From positions 124,001-188,000 of the forward strand of contig CAJQUW010001730.1 in assembly GCA_907163375.1 (NCBI GenBank): 64,000 nt of DNA. Direction: 5' to 3'. The stretch's first letter is position 1; every line of letters starts with the position of its first letter. This document shows, piece by piece, positions 10,640 to 21,410 of the stretch. The DNA comes from Prostheceraeus crozeri. Taxonomy: Eukaryota; Platyhelminthes; Polycladida; Euryleptidae. Below the pieces are notes generated by a model. It made no database searches. It worked only from the letters and a program-made list of their open reading frames with translations, and was not told the origin of the DNA. The translations under genes and the position numbers were made by a program.

Positions 10640-13460
10640 AAAGATCAGATAAGCATTGCTCTAGTTACATCGCAGAATGCGGCGCACACATCACAGACTA
10701 CAGCATAGATGGACGAGATTGCATGTTATTACCAGTTTTATTATTTCTGAAAAGTCCAAGAATATTTAGAAAAGTATATTGTGACATTTCAAAGATTACA
10801 AGAAACAACGGATGAGACAATCACCGCCGCTGACACCGCAGTTGGAGGCCAGACAGGTGGCGATGGCGGTAGCGCCGCCTTGGAAGAGACAGCCGGAGGT
10901 GAGGACACATGAGGTGCTGGTGAGGCCGCAGTTGGCGAGGCAGTTCCAGTCAACGTATGCGACTCCCTGTTCCTTCAGCATAGCGTCAGCTACATAGCGT
11001 TGGACGTCCTTTGAGGGGGCAGCCATGGCGCAGGCGACGAGGAGAGCGAATGCGAAGATGACCTGAAGAGGAAGGAGTTTATCAGTGTTATCAGGTGTGC
11101 AGTATACATAGAGGTCATGAAGAATCATCAGCCGCTGATAAGAAGTGAACCACATGAATGTAAAAGATGACGCTAATTTAAAGTAATTTAGAACTTTTTG
11201 GTGATGCCCTTTATGTCATTAAAGTATTGACTCACTATTTTACGGTCGTCATGAGAAGCTGATGCCCAGAGCAGCGAGGAATTGGCATGCAGGATTGAAG
11301 CATGCAAAATGTGGGATAGCTGCGTCATGAAAATCAAATAGTTTGCGACAATTTTCTCTTAAATCGACAAGGAAATGATTATTGCTAAGACAAGTATCTT
11401 GGCAGTTGATGAATTTATGAAATCTCAACAGAGGTAGTCACCAGACATGTTTAGGCCAGTTGGGCTCCATGGTACTGGGCAGGTTTGACCTAACCACATG
11501 GCCACCGATTGCTGTTCAAATACTAGATCACTGTTCAATGTCTATACAAACATTATACTCCACATGCGTATTTTACAATGTTAATATGATCAATGTGTCT
11601 CGGAATCAACGCAGTGATTAAGGGCGTTGACATTGCCATCTGTTGAGTCTTTAATGCCTCAGTGACACTGCGAGTCACACTGCAGCAAATATAAAGTTAT
11701 CATTACAGCAGTTGTAGACTGCCACACTGCGAGCAAAGCAAACGAAAGCGATTAATTACAGAATTAGATTGTTTAATCTTATCACATTTCTAGAAGTGCA
11801 GACTGATTCAAACAGATGGCACATGCAGGAACTTGCTAAGTGGGCAAAATGAAATTTCTAATACCTTGCAGAGATACGAAAAATAGTTGTGCGTCGCTTG
11901 CGGATTGCTCTGAATTCCTTCAAAATGTTCCGATCGCCACGATTCCTTCAGATTCGAAGAATTCAGATCATTGCGCAAAAGTTTTCTCGATAATGTTGGG
12001 CCCTCCGATCATTTTAAAAAAAGTTAGCAGGCGCATGAAAAAACGTTCACAAACTTCTTTGTAGAACTTGACATCGTCTGTGTCTCTTTGCTGTGTGACC
12101 CGGTTGACAACAGTCACTGAAACTTCACACAATTTGGCATGTTTAGTGTTGAACTGGCTGCTCATTGTTCGATTGCTATGGAATTTAGTCAGCAGATTGT
12201 GCCATTTCATTATCGTTACATGTTCGAATGTTTCCTTTCTAGTCAAACAGAAGAAGAGACGACCTGTCTAATTCTGTGCGATTAATAGCTTGCGGGCACA
12301 CGTTTACTGGAGACGCTCGGGACGCTCGTGTTTGCTTTGCTTTCAGTGTGGCTGAGGCCTAATATCTTTGTCTTAGTAAGTCACGATCTACCAGAAAGCC
12401 GAAAACAAGATGACGAAGAGTGAAGAATTCATTGATACGGACAGGTTAGTTAATGAACACCCAATCGTATTGTTGAACCGCTATCGTGATGACATAGAAA
12501 TCGAAGAGTTTAGGCCTACATGGTGCAATATCTCAATGGATGCACAAATACTGCAAATGACCAATAATGAAAGAAGTAAACAAATTAACTGAACCTTCAA
12601 AAGCAATGAAAAACTTCCTGGATGAAAAACCGTAAAAATGTTGTTTGCTCTTTTATCAGCAAGATCTTCAGATGGAGGTAGTCGTTCATACTTCCTATTT
12701 AAAAACAGTGCATACGAATGCTACAAATCACAGCGAGTGCAGCTCTCATCGATGCAATCTTTGTTATCTCATTAAAATATCAGAACATGATGACGCTATA
12801 CCTATCTGCCATTGTTGTCGGCATGTTAATATAGATGCATCATCAATTTTATTTTAAGAATTATCTGAGATGTGATGTGTCATCAGAGCATTTCATTTTG
12901 ATGTCCAAAATCAGCCAATTAGGCTTATTCATTGCAACCCACAGACTGAATGCTAGCTCATAGCTGGCTCTGTTTTCCCTGTCCTAATAGGAGATTGAAC
13001 TTTCAAGAATGTGGATTCCAAGGTCAGCGATTTTGAGTATGGAAGTCCAACGACTCCGATACGCATGTGAATTAATTGAAGTGATACAACTGACTCTGTT
13101 TTCATTGCGAATTTCACACCACCTTTCTTAATTATGTTTTGAAATGCAGTTTTCGAAACCTTTCTTCAAATTTCAATTCTTCAACAATAAAATGATGTAA
13201 GGCACTTGAAAATTGCTTTCGAAAAGAATTTCAAAGAATGACACAAGTTTCCAAACATTCCTCAGATAATATGCATTGCTCAGTTCATCACAGACTGGTA
13301 TTATTCTTCAATAATATTTTAATCTATTCGAAGTCGAGCATCTTGATGCAGTTTCAGATCAGTCCACGATATATGATGAGATATAAGGGATGCAAACATT
13401 ATTTACATGAACTTAGCAGTTGTATTTCTTACCTTCATGTCTGGAATTTGATAGTTTGAT
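10640..13460 (-). CDS. Secreted cysteine-rich peptide, gene A (two exons)
   Basis: Coding exon 1 is ATGAAG (13438-13433) followed by a GTAAG donor. Exon 2 runs 11062-10796 after a pyrimidine-rich acceptor (CTTCCTCTTCAG). The product is 90 residues. Residues 1-16 (MKVIFAFALLVACAMA) are a clear signal peptide and the mature part starts at APSKD. Eight cysteines follow with spacing C-X3-C-X6-C-X5-C-X11-C-X4-C-X6-C-X3-C, ending RCFL. The two halves resemble each other (NCGLTSTSC and NCGVSGGDC), which suggests an internal duplication. Exon 2 is much richer in G+C than its surroundings and prefers C-ending codons, as in highly expressed genes. The 2370-bp intron contains a MITE at 11757-12278. A minus-strand AATAAA lies at 10742-10737. 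I do not recognise the family. A toxin-like, antimicrobial or mucus peptide is possible, but the mature chain is slightly acidic, unlike most cationic antimicrobials. The splice model is supported by the same structure in gene B. Confidence 0.82.
11721..12352. repeat. Inverted repeat interrupted by a MITE
   Basis: GCCACACTGCGAGCAAAGC (11721) and its near inverse (ending 12352) are about 25-bp arms. The MITE 11757-12278 sits between them, so it landed in the centre of an earlier small inverted-repeat element, inside the intron of peptide gene A. Confidence 0.55.
11757..12278 (-). mobile_element. MITE with 8-bp TSD (CACAGAATTAGA family), copy 2
   Basis: Inverse orientation relative to 5094-5618, 522 bp, flanked by perfect CGATTAAT octamers (11749-11756, 12279-12286). 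Its left terminus has drifted to TACAGAATTAGA. It lies in the intron of gene A. Confidence 0.9.
12353..13432. other. Intronic sequence of gene A, no other gene seen
   Basis: The remaining intron between the repeat and exon 1. A 60-codon plus-strand open frame at 12410 (starting MTKSEEFIDTDRLVNEHP) has a good start context but no recognised family and no supporting exon structure. Confidence 0.4.
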
Positions 13461-13480
13461 GACGAAGTTCAGGTTCAGCC

Positions 13481-13490
13481 GATTCATATA
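13481..13490 (-). promoter_or_regulatory. TATA box of peptide gene A
   Basis: The minus strand reads TATATGAATC, with its first T 52 bases before the ATG at 13438. Gene B has TATATAATTA at exactly the same distance, and the sequence just upstream (GGAGTT..TTCTATAT) is also shared, so the promoter was duplicated with the gene. Confidence 0.6.
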
Positions 13491-13668
13491 GAAAACTCCA
13501 ACAATCTGCAGTTGTGCAATTCCCACGCGATCAGAGACATGATCTTTATCTGCACAGATCATGAGAGCAGCGGTTACATGTGATGGCTTATGCAATTGCA
13601 CAATCACAAAGATGATTTTACAATATTGCAGCCTCCGGAAAATCCTAAAGCCTCACTGTAAACCGATA

Positions 13669-13902
13669 CTATTGTCGGAATAATTGCTCTGCTTTAGTTT
13701 CATAATTTCCATAATTACAATTTTTGACACAGACATGGTGAGTCCAATGTACATACTCGTACAAGACGGCAGCACCTCCACCTTGTCTCTCATTGCGATC
13801 ATGACGAAAAGCCTCATGGTAGCCATTCAAAGAAAGCTCCCCGTTCGAAACTGTATCTGACAACCACGACTCACAAGGTACGCTGGATGCGGAACACAGC
13901 AT
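13669..13902 (-). pseudogene. LINE endonuclease fragment (copy 2)
   Basis: A 77-codon open segment reads CESWLSDTVSNGELSLNGY, then FRHDRNERQGGGAAVL. This is the N-terminal endonuclease region of a CR1- or Jockey-type non-LTR retrotransposon. No reverse transcriptase follows, so this is an isolated fragment. It is carried in the same duplicated segment as the foldback element next to it. Confidence 0.65.
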
Positions 13903-14127
13903 ACCGATGATAATTCGTCGTATTTTGGAACCAATGATGGAGCCTTAGCTAAGAAGATGGAGAGGTGGTTAATGTCTGACAATACTTAAGCTTTATACTT
14001 CTGACATACGTACTTTAACCAGTTCTTCAAGAACGATGTTTTGAATTTGAATCTTTCGATGATCACTAACCGGTTGGTGACAGTGGTTGTCAGGCCTGCA
14101 TGATAAATAAATTTCCTATGCTATCTA

Positions 14128-15040
14128 TAGTCCGGCAGCCAGCACAAGTTTCTGCAGGAGACGAGACCGACAATGAGATTTTCACAGAATGATGTGCACC
14201 TCATAGTCCGGCAGCCAGCACGAGTTTGTGCAGGGAACAAGACCGACAATGAGATTTTCACAGAATGATGTGCACCTCATAGTCCGGCAGCCAGCACGAG
14301 TTTCTGCAGGGAACGAGGCCGACAATGAGACTTTCACAGAATGATGTACACCTCATAGTCCGGCAGCCACTACGAGTTTCTGCAGGGAACGAGGCCGACA
14401 ATGAGACTTTCACAGAATGATGTACACCTCATAGTCCGGCAGCCAGCACGAGTTTCTGCAGGGAACGAGGCCGACAATGAGACTTTCACAGAATGATGTA
14501 CACCTCATAGTCCGGCAGCCAGCACGAGTTTCTGCAGGGAACGAGGCCGACAATGAGACTTTCACAGAATGATGTGCACCTCATAGTCCGGCAGCCACCA
14601 CGAGTTTCTGCAGGGAACGAGGCCGACAATGAGACTTTCACAGAATGATGTACACCTCATAGTCCGGCAGCCAGCACGAGTTTCTGCAGGGAACGAGGCC
14701 GACAATGAGACTTTCACAGAATGATGTACACCTCATAGTCCGGCAGCCAGAACGAGTTTCTGCAGGGAACGAGGCCGACAATGAGACTTTCACATTTCGA
14801 ATCGGCACGTCTGCCGAGTTCTTTGATACTGTCTGACAAGAAGAGGAACTCACTAGAACTCGGCAGACGTGCCGATTCGTAGTAGGCATAGGGTGTACAT
14901 CATTCTGTGAAAGTCTCATTGTCGGCCTCGTTCCCTGCAGAAACTTGTGCTGGCTGCAGGACTATGAGATGTACATCATTCTGTGAAAGTCTCATTGTCG
15001 GCCTCGTTCCCTGCAGAAACTTGTGCTGGCTGCCGGACTA
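14128..15040. mobile_element. Foldback element with 76-bp tandem repeats, copy 2
   Basis: Same termini and the same TCTA flanks (14124-14127, 15041-15044) as copy 1. The left arm holds about 8.8 76-bp units (starts 14126 to 14734) and the right arm two. The central spacer is much shorter than in copy 1, leaving only the inverted GAATCGGCACGTCTGC core and a short loop. The units are more alike than in copy 1. The flanks are paralogous to those of copy 1, so this is a duplicated insertion, not an independent one. Confidence 0.8.
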
Positions 15041-15044
15041 TCTA

Positions 15045-15535
15045 GGGCTTAGTTGACGTTTCCTAAAAAAATCTCCTTGTATGACATAAATATACCAGAT
15101 AAAGCCATAGAATATGTGTTTCTGACAAATTCATTATTGCAGAAAATCTGCTGAAATAAATTTTGTAAAGAATCTATTTCAGTCTAATAAAAGAGTTATA
15201 ACGAAATTTCACACCACAATATCATCGTCATAATTGAGTAAAATTTTCCAAAATTTTTCGCAAGAAGCATTTGCCTGTATTTGTAATGCCTCTTATGTCG
15301 AGGTTGAGGAACGTGGTCTATTAAAAAGTAGGTAGGCCTATGGAAGATTCATTGTGAAATAGTATTGCAACTCCTTGTTTGAAATAGCAATCTTCTGAGA
15401 GGGAATACGAAGTGCAAAGTTCGATGATTTAAAGTTTGCATGTAGAGGATCGATGTAAAGAATCTTGATATTACTCATTCATGCCTTGATTCTACATCAC
15501 GATAACTAATCCGTCTTGCTATTCTCACTTCTGAC
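15045..15535. repeat. Duplicated segment, right flank of foldback copy 2
   Basis: Paralogue of 1803-2290, same orientation. The match ends near 15535, where the first copy continues into the 2.3-3.2 kb repeat and this one into unrelated sequence. Confidence 0.75.
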
Positions 15536-15757
15536 TAAAAGGATGAATGCCTACAGGCATCAAATATGTATCATTTCTCACCATTGTTCTCATGAGAAGA
15601 ATGTACATGCATGTTAAGCAAGCATCTTTCTTGCATACATCTCTCCATCCTATTAATACGAGTGAAACATCAAATTAATATCTGCTTCGATTTTTGTAGT
15701 CTGTTGAGATGCTTTCAAATTTGGAATCATAGAATTCAATTGCGGTGTTGTTACAAT

Positions 15758-16060
15758 GTGCCACTCGTTTATTTGGCGAGAATCTCACCGGATCCCGTGG
15801 AAACCCAATCCGAAAGCAGGAAATGGCGGTGATGTGAAGTTGGCACTAACATCTTGAAAAATGCATGTGTCAGTCAAACCAACGGCTAGAATCTATATCT
15901 AAGTGGAGTAGGTGTGCCAGTATGTGCCACTCGTTTATTTGGCGAGAATCTCACCGGATCCCGTGGAAACCCAAACCGAAAGCTCAATGGCGGTGATATG
16001 AAGTTGGCGCTGACATCTTGAAAAATGCATGTGTCAGTCAAACTAACGGTGAGAGTCACT
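15758..16060. repeat. Two tandem units of about 164 bp
   Basis: Unit 1 begins TGTGCCACTCGTTTATTTGG at 15758 and recurs at 15922. Both contain CACCGGATCCCGTGGAAACC and a CATGTGTCAGTCAAAC segment. Related but more diverged units, in inverse orientation, occur at 21411-21700, and further relatives at 2340-2720 and 21960-22320. Confidence 0.75.
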
Positions 16061-17344
16061 TGGCATCTTAAACAAGTGGACGGACCAGCGGAATTCTCTC
16101 TCTTGGCATGCGGATTCATTGAACTGGTTTCGCTGAATCCAGTCGCACATCCTGTGCTGATGGTTGTAAATCAGCGGTTCATGTCTTAAATGCAGAATAA
16201 AATATTTGATTTTTATGAGAAAAATAGATTTGTATAAGAAAGGAGCTTCCGAAGGAGCAATTTGTGAACATCCATATCCTGCAATTCATTTAAAACATGC
16301 ATTTCAAGCACCGTATTTTATATATTTTATTTCAGAAGGCCTTCTGTTTGAAGAGATTTGAATGTCTTGGTATAATGAGGGGATAAGCCACTTCTTCGCA
16401 ATTTTGCAGGACAGCAATTTAACGGCTTTGAAATGTCATCGTGCAAATGCTATGGACGCTAATCCCCTGAACTTCAGAGGTTACAGCTGATCAAGTAGCG
16501 AAGCGAAAGACGGATGAGATTAACTCATACAGGCGGCAAAATGAAAACATGTACGCCAATTTATGTCGCATATTCTCTTTTGCGTGCTCATACTTAAAAC
16601 TGCCGTATCTTGTGGTATCTTATCCGTGCTGGACAAATAATTACATGTCCTGTAAACATCCAACACTTAATTTTACATGATGACAACTCAGATTGGATCA
16701 GAGAGCGTTAATTACGAGAGGCGACACTTCCCATTCAGCGCATGTTAAAAACGGGCAACATGCGCTGGCCTCCCGTTCTTCCCTAATGATTACACCTGAC
16801 ATCAGAAAGCTGACCGAATTCTTAAAATCTTCTGTTACTCTGAAACAAGTGTGATCTATCAGCGGGAGGCCACTTTTCACCAGAGAGCTTTTCACAGACT
16901 CACGGAAGTCATAGTGGCTGCATTATAATAAAGTCTACTTTTCATTGAAGTTCTTCGATAAGCAAATCAAGTTTAGTTGATATAGCTTTTTAAATGAAAT
17001 GTAAACTTTTGTTTTAGAAGCAACACTACATTATCAGTTCGATGAAATACAGTTGATGATATTTCTTATAAAAATTGATCTCATCCCTTGTTTAACTGAT
17101 CAAATCATGGTGTGAATTACATGATGTGAATGATATGTAACAAGATAATGTATCAATTAGAAATTATTTGTTGAATCTTGTGCGTTATGTATACTGCATC
17201 AATAAATGAATCCACTACTGTCATTTAACATAATATTTTAAAACACCTTAAAACAAGACATGAATATGTGAAATTAGAGTTGAATTTTCTAATGGCCCAA
17301 AAAATTACCCTCTTTATTTGAGATAAAAAACAATATCATAGTTA
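16061..17344. other. No gene recognised
   Basis: AT-rich, with no coding motif, repeat end or RNA gene identified. The end of the P-type element must lie somewhere here but was not found. Confidence 0.45.
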
Positions 17345-19943
17345 TCATGACATGATTTTTTTCAATTTTCTCTTCTTCCTCAGCATCTCCTGAACAGATC
17401 TGTTTTTCTCATTTGTTAATTTACAATGATGATGCAATCTGAGACCTAAAAAAACAGTTGAAACTTTATGGAATGCATCATGATGTTTATCATCTTCTGG
17501 AAGCAAGCCAGTGATCTTATCGGCAATCTTCAACTTCAAATTTTTCATCACATTTAGTCCTAGACAAACATTCGGTACATTATTACGAAAAACAATTTCC
17601 CATTCTTTCAATATACATATGAAGCTTTCGCTAGGACATAGAAGTCCTCTGTTTGCGTTCTTGTACTGTTTGTGCTTCACATATACGGATTCACAATTAC
17701 TTGTATCAGTTAGTACATCTTTACAAGTCCGACACAAATCAACTTTATGAAGTAAATAGCCACCGATGTAGTATAAAACTTCCGTCTGAATGGTATCCAA
17801 AGTCGTGGTTGTGTCCTGAAGTACGGAGTTGATCACGGCGTCGATTGTATCTTCCTCGATGGCGTAGTTTTCAGGAGGCTGATTCGGAAGCTGATTCCGA
17901 TCTGGCGTCATGGCATGTAGTAGCGATTGCCTCTGAGTTGCCAGATCCAGGTGAAGAGTTTCGTCGTCCTCACTACAATTCGAGTTCGAACTTAACGGCC
18001 TCAGGAGCTGAGAAATCGCACACGCTTTCACAGCAGACACGAATTGATTGCACTCTGGAGTCTCATTTGGGCCATTATGACTGCGAATGACAGCGAAGAG
18101 GTTCTCGACATGATCTTCGGTGTATCTTCGAGTTCCCACATACTGCATTTCCGTGGTAAGAAAAGATTGTCCACAATTCGAATTAGGCTCGATATTGAGA
18201 TCAGCCATGCAGTAACAAATGGCATTGAAGTTTTGACGATGCTCTTTCTCGAGAAATTCCAGCTTGATATCCACTTCATAGCTTCTTCCAGAAACCGCTT
18301 CTTCGAGGGCCAATCAGTCCTGGTGATAGGTGACCTTGATCCTCTTTCAAACGCTGAAGAGTTTAAGATGTCAAACAGTTCATTTATCTTCTCGCAGAAC
18401 TCGGCCGTATGAAGCGCTGCTGATGACATCCTTTCAAAATGTACGTAAGTTCTGATTGCCTTCCCAGTCGTTCGACTCAAAGTCTCAGCTGCGATGTCAA
18501 CACGCATATTTTTACCCATAAGTAAATTGACGTGGACAGATTTCAGCTTGGGAGCAAGACGTAGTTGGGCTTTGGCGTCACTAGATCTCTCAAGGTTATG
18601 TAGTTTCAAGATATTACCCCACTCCACCATTCTATTCTCATAGAGGATTGTGTAGTGCCGAAATAATAATGTACATTGCGAGTGTTCTTCAAACGATGAG
18701 GTACGTCGATCACAACGTAGACAGGTTCTCCATCACAGGGATTTATTAGGTAGGGATAGTCTGGTGTCACTCCTTGATTACGTATACTTGCAAATTGTGT
18801 AGTTTCTTGATCGCAAACGATGCAAATGATTTTCAGACCAACTTCACAACACTTGCGAAGACAGTCAAAAATTATTTGAAGAAAACGTTCCTGTTTCACT
18901 GAGTGGCGTATCAAATAATATCCGATTAATTGCTTCCAGTGTGATCGAACTCCTATCACCATTACGGCCATCCCTTCATCAGCAACTTTTGGAGAACGAC
19001 CGAAAGACCCAGCTTCTTCATAGCCTTTGATGAAATCTTTACTTTGATCGTACCGTATGACCGGTGAAATTTTCATCGCATCTAATGATAGAGTAGCTAT
19101 GCGATCGTCTGGCTCCATTTCATTCAACTTCTTAGCCATTAGATCCATTAGTCTAAGGCAGGGTCCAGAATACACACAGACGTCTTCTATCGATCGCTGC
19201 AGAGTTCGCACACCGGGTAAAGCGAAACCTTGACTTAGTAGGAATTTGTAGGCCGCTGTAGACCGGAACTTTATTCCCAGTGCCATCTCGATGATTTGCG
19301 GACTCCAACGCATTCCACTTCGATTTACTTCCACCGCTTTCAGTTGTGCCGCGAAAAAACATCGAACTTTTTCTGGCAGTTTTACAACGTCGAAGTTAGA
19401 GGTTCCTGCTTGACGGATCGATTTCGCAAATCTTAGTCTATTTACTGTTCTTCTGGACTTTGACAACGCACTTTGAAGATTTCGAAATTTTCGGACGTGA
19501 CGAGGGTTAGATACAGTGCATGTAGGGGCACTAGAAATAGATGGAGGATCTGTAGTTACACGTGGAGTTTTCGGAGGACCGCTGTCAATGTCAGGACGTG
19601 ATCGAGGAGGTTTTCGAGGAGTGGGTTTCGTTGGTGGATGAGGAGCGTTGACGATCGTGGGAACAGCAGTTGGTAGCAGTCTTGAGGAGGTATGACGATC
19701 CTTGGGGCACATGTACTGGGAATCCTCAAAATGAGAAGAGCAGACTCGGCGGTGAGGTTTTAATAGTTCCTTTAAAGGTAACGAATCTAATGAAGAGTTC
19801 CTCAAATTTATCACCCACTTTTTGCATAGTTCATTGTTTTTTGTGAATAAATGAAACCTGATGCGATGACCCTCTGATGTAGTCTCAGAAATACTTCTAT
19901 TATTGCAGCCAAAAGCCTGACACAGTATTCCACGACCAGGCAT
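17345..19943 (-). pseudogene. Broken P-element (THAP9-like) transposase
   Basis: From 19943 leftward the protein begins MPGRGILCQAFGC with a THAP zinc finger (Cys8, Cys13, Cys68, His71, then an AVPT box near residue 93), the site-specific DNA-binding domain of P-type transposases. A proline-rich linker and a basic helix follow. Catalytic-core motifs are LSLDAMKIS (Asp288), IVCDQETTQ (Asp378) and DVPHRLKNTRN. Further left, beyond a frameshift near 18650, come INELFDILNS and, beyond a second frameshift near 18160, YTEDHVENLFAVIRSHNG, which carries the last acidic residue. It ends in a lysine-rich tail at 17345. The family is about 750-900 residues and the pieces cover nearly all of it, so the gene is almost complete but has two frame breaks. 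Terminal repeats were not found. A domesticated, intron-split host gene is less likely, as no splice sites sit at the breaks. Confidence 0.85.
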
Positions 19944-19945
19944 GA

Positions 19946-20235
19946 CGAATAACGTGTAGAAAGTGATTCATAGTTCTCATTTAGATTATTAACATACCAA
20001 CATGTGATGTTAATATTTATTCGCTAACGAATTAGGAAGAAAGTGTAAACTGTGAATGAGATGGGCGAATAACGTAGGCAAAGTTATTCTCAACCATATG
20101 TTCTGAACTCCCATTTGATTGATTATCTAACATTCCAACATGTGTTGCAAAGTTGGTCGCTGACCAGATACACGTATTATCTGTGGTCGCTGACAAATCG
20201 AGGAAGGAAGTGTAAACAAACAGTAGTCAGTGAAG
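19946..20235. repeat. Diverged direct duplication upstream of the THAP gene
   Basis: Segments 19946-20064 and about 20066-20235 share in order GAATAACGT, ATAGTTCT/TATGTTCT, TAACAT.CCAACATGTG, TCGCT and GGAAG.AAGTGTAAAC. They lie immediately 5' of the transposase start, so a duplicated promoter or subterminal repeat is possible. Confidence 0.55.
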
Positions 20236-21410
20236 GAGCCCGCCTGCGGTGCAGAATTATCTGAGTGTCGCCTCTCGTTATTTACGCTCTCTGGATTGGA
20301 TTGCACAGTTGACCCAAATGCTTCGAACTGGGGAAATTTTTGCAAGAAATATAAAGTGTATGAAGAATATAAAGTATTCGATGAATGGGTGGACACATTA
20401 GGGCCTGTAATTTGCAACCACTCCCAAAAATATTAAGCATGCAAGAGTGCGAAATAGTCGTGCATGCGGTATATTTGTCTCATAGTGATAAGACTTAATT
20501 GTCACATTCTTTAGAATAATAACTTGGTATTCACCATCTTTTGTGGTTTCATTCTTTCCCCATCTGTCCGTAACTTTGAAGAAAGCAAATGATGAAAGAG
20601 TCACACATATAGTAGATATACAATACATCTCCGATCATATTTCAAATAGATTGGAAGAGGTATCACGAAATCAGAGTTAATCAAAGCTGTCTTAAGCAGC
20701 CATTGAAGGCATCAGTTCATCAAAGGCATCACTGCGCTATCTGTTTGCAATTAGTTAAAGTTTAATTGCAATCATTTAATGGATACAGTCAATGCTACCA
20801 TCCCTTATGATGCCAAAGCAATTTGTTGTAATTATGTATTGTCTTCATATCAGACACCGTTTGATCTGTTTGCACCTAGCTATCGGAGACCGTTTCATAA
20901 AAGATTGCAGAAAAAATTTAACCCATTTTCTAATGTAATTTTTGTGTTGAAATCAATTTTATTAAACTCTCAATTTTAATACCATTTGAAACCCTGTGAT
21001 CCGTGGATTAATATGATTTCTTAAATGGTCACTTGTGGTCAGTAGACCTTGCAAAAGAAAATTGAGCGGTTTCTTTGATGCAGGATTTCAACATGAAGAC
21101 GACACAATTGCTTCAATGAAAATTGACGGACAGTGTGAGCAGTCAGATGCAAAGATTTTAAGATTCGTTGAATGTACAAGAAGATACATCACTAAAAAGT
21201 TTTACCAAAAACTGCTGCTAAAAGAATATCAGCACGATGTTTCAATAAACTCTGCATCACATGAAAAGTTGTATTTCAAATTGGCAGTGTGTTTAGGTTG
21301 TGTCTGGTCAGTTGCGATCAGAAGAATCACAACTATGAATTTTTGGTCAATTCATTCACCGATACCTACACACGAAGCTACGCAATACAGAAGATCAAGA
21401 TGATCACCAC
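20236..21410. other. No gene recognised
   Basis: Contains a 122-codon plus-strand open frame (21035-21403) with no recognised motif and no splice or start context that I trust. It is near repeats and may be chance. Confidence 0.35.

Noticed and set aside
12410-12592. 60-codon frame with good start context (MTKSEEFIDTDRL...)
   Set aside because: It lies inside the gene A intron, ends early and matches no family known to me. Kept only as a note.
14638-14919. 93-codon open frame across the foldback arm
   Set aside because: It is a translation of the 76-bp repeat, whose length is not a multiple of three.
21035-21403. 122-codon open frame
   Set aside because: No recognisable motif, no reliable start or splice site, and it borders a repeat block.
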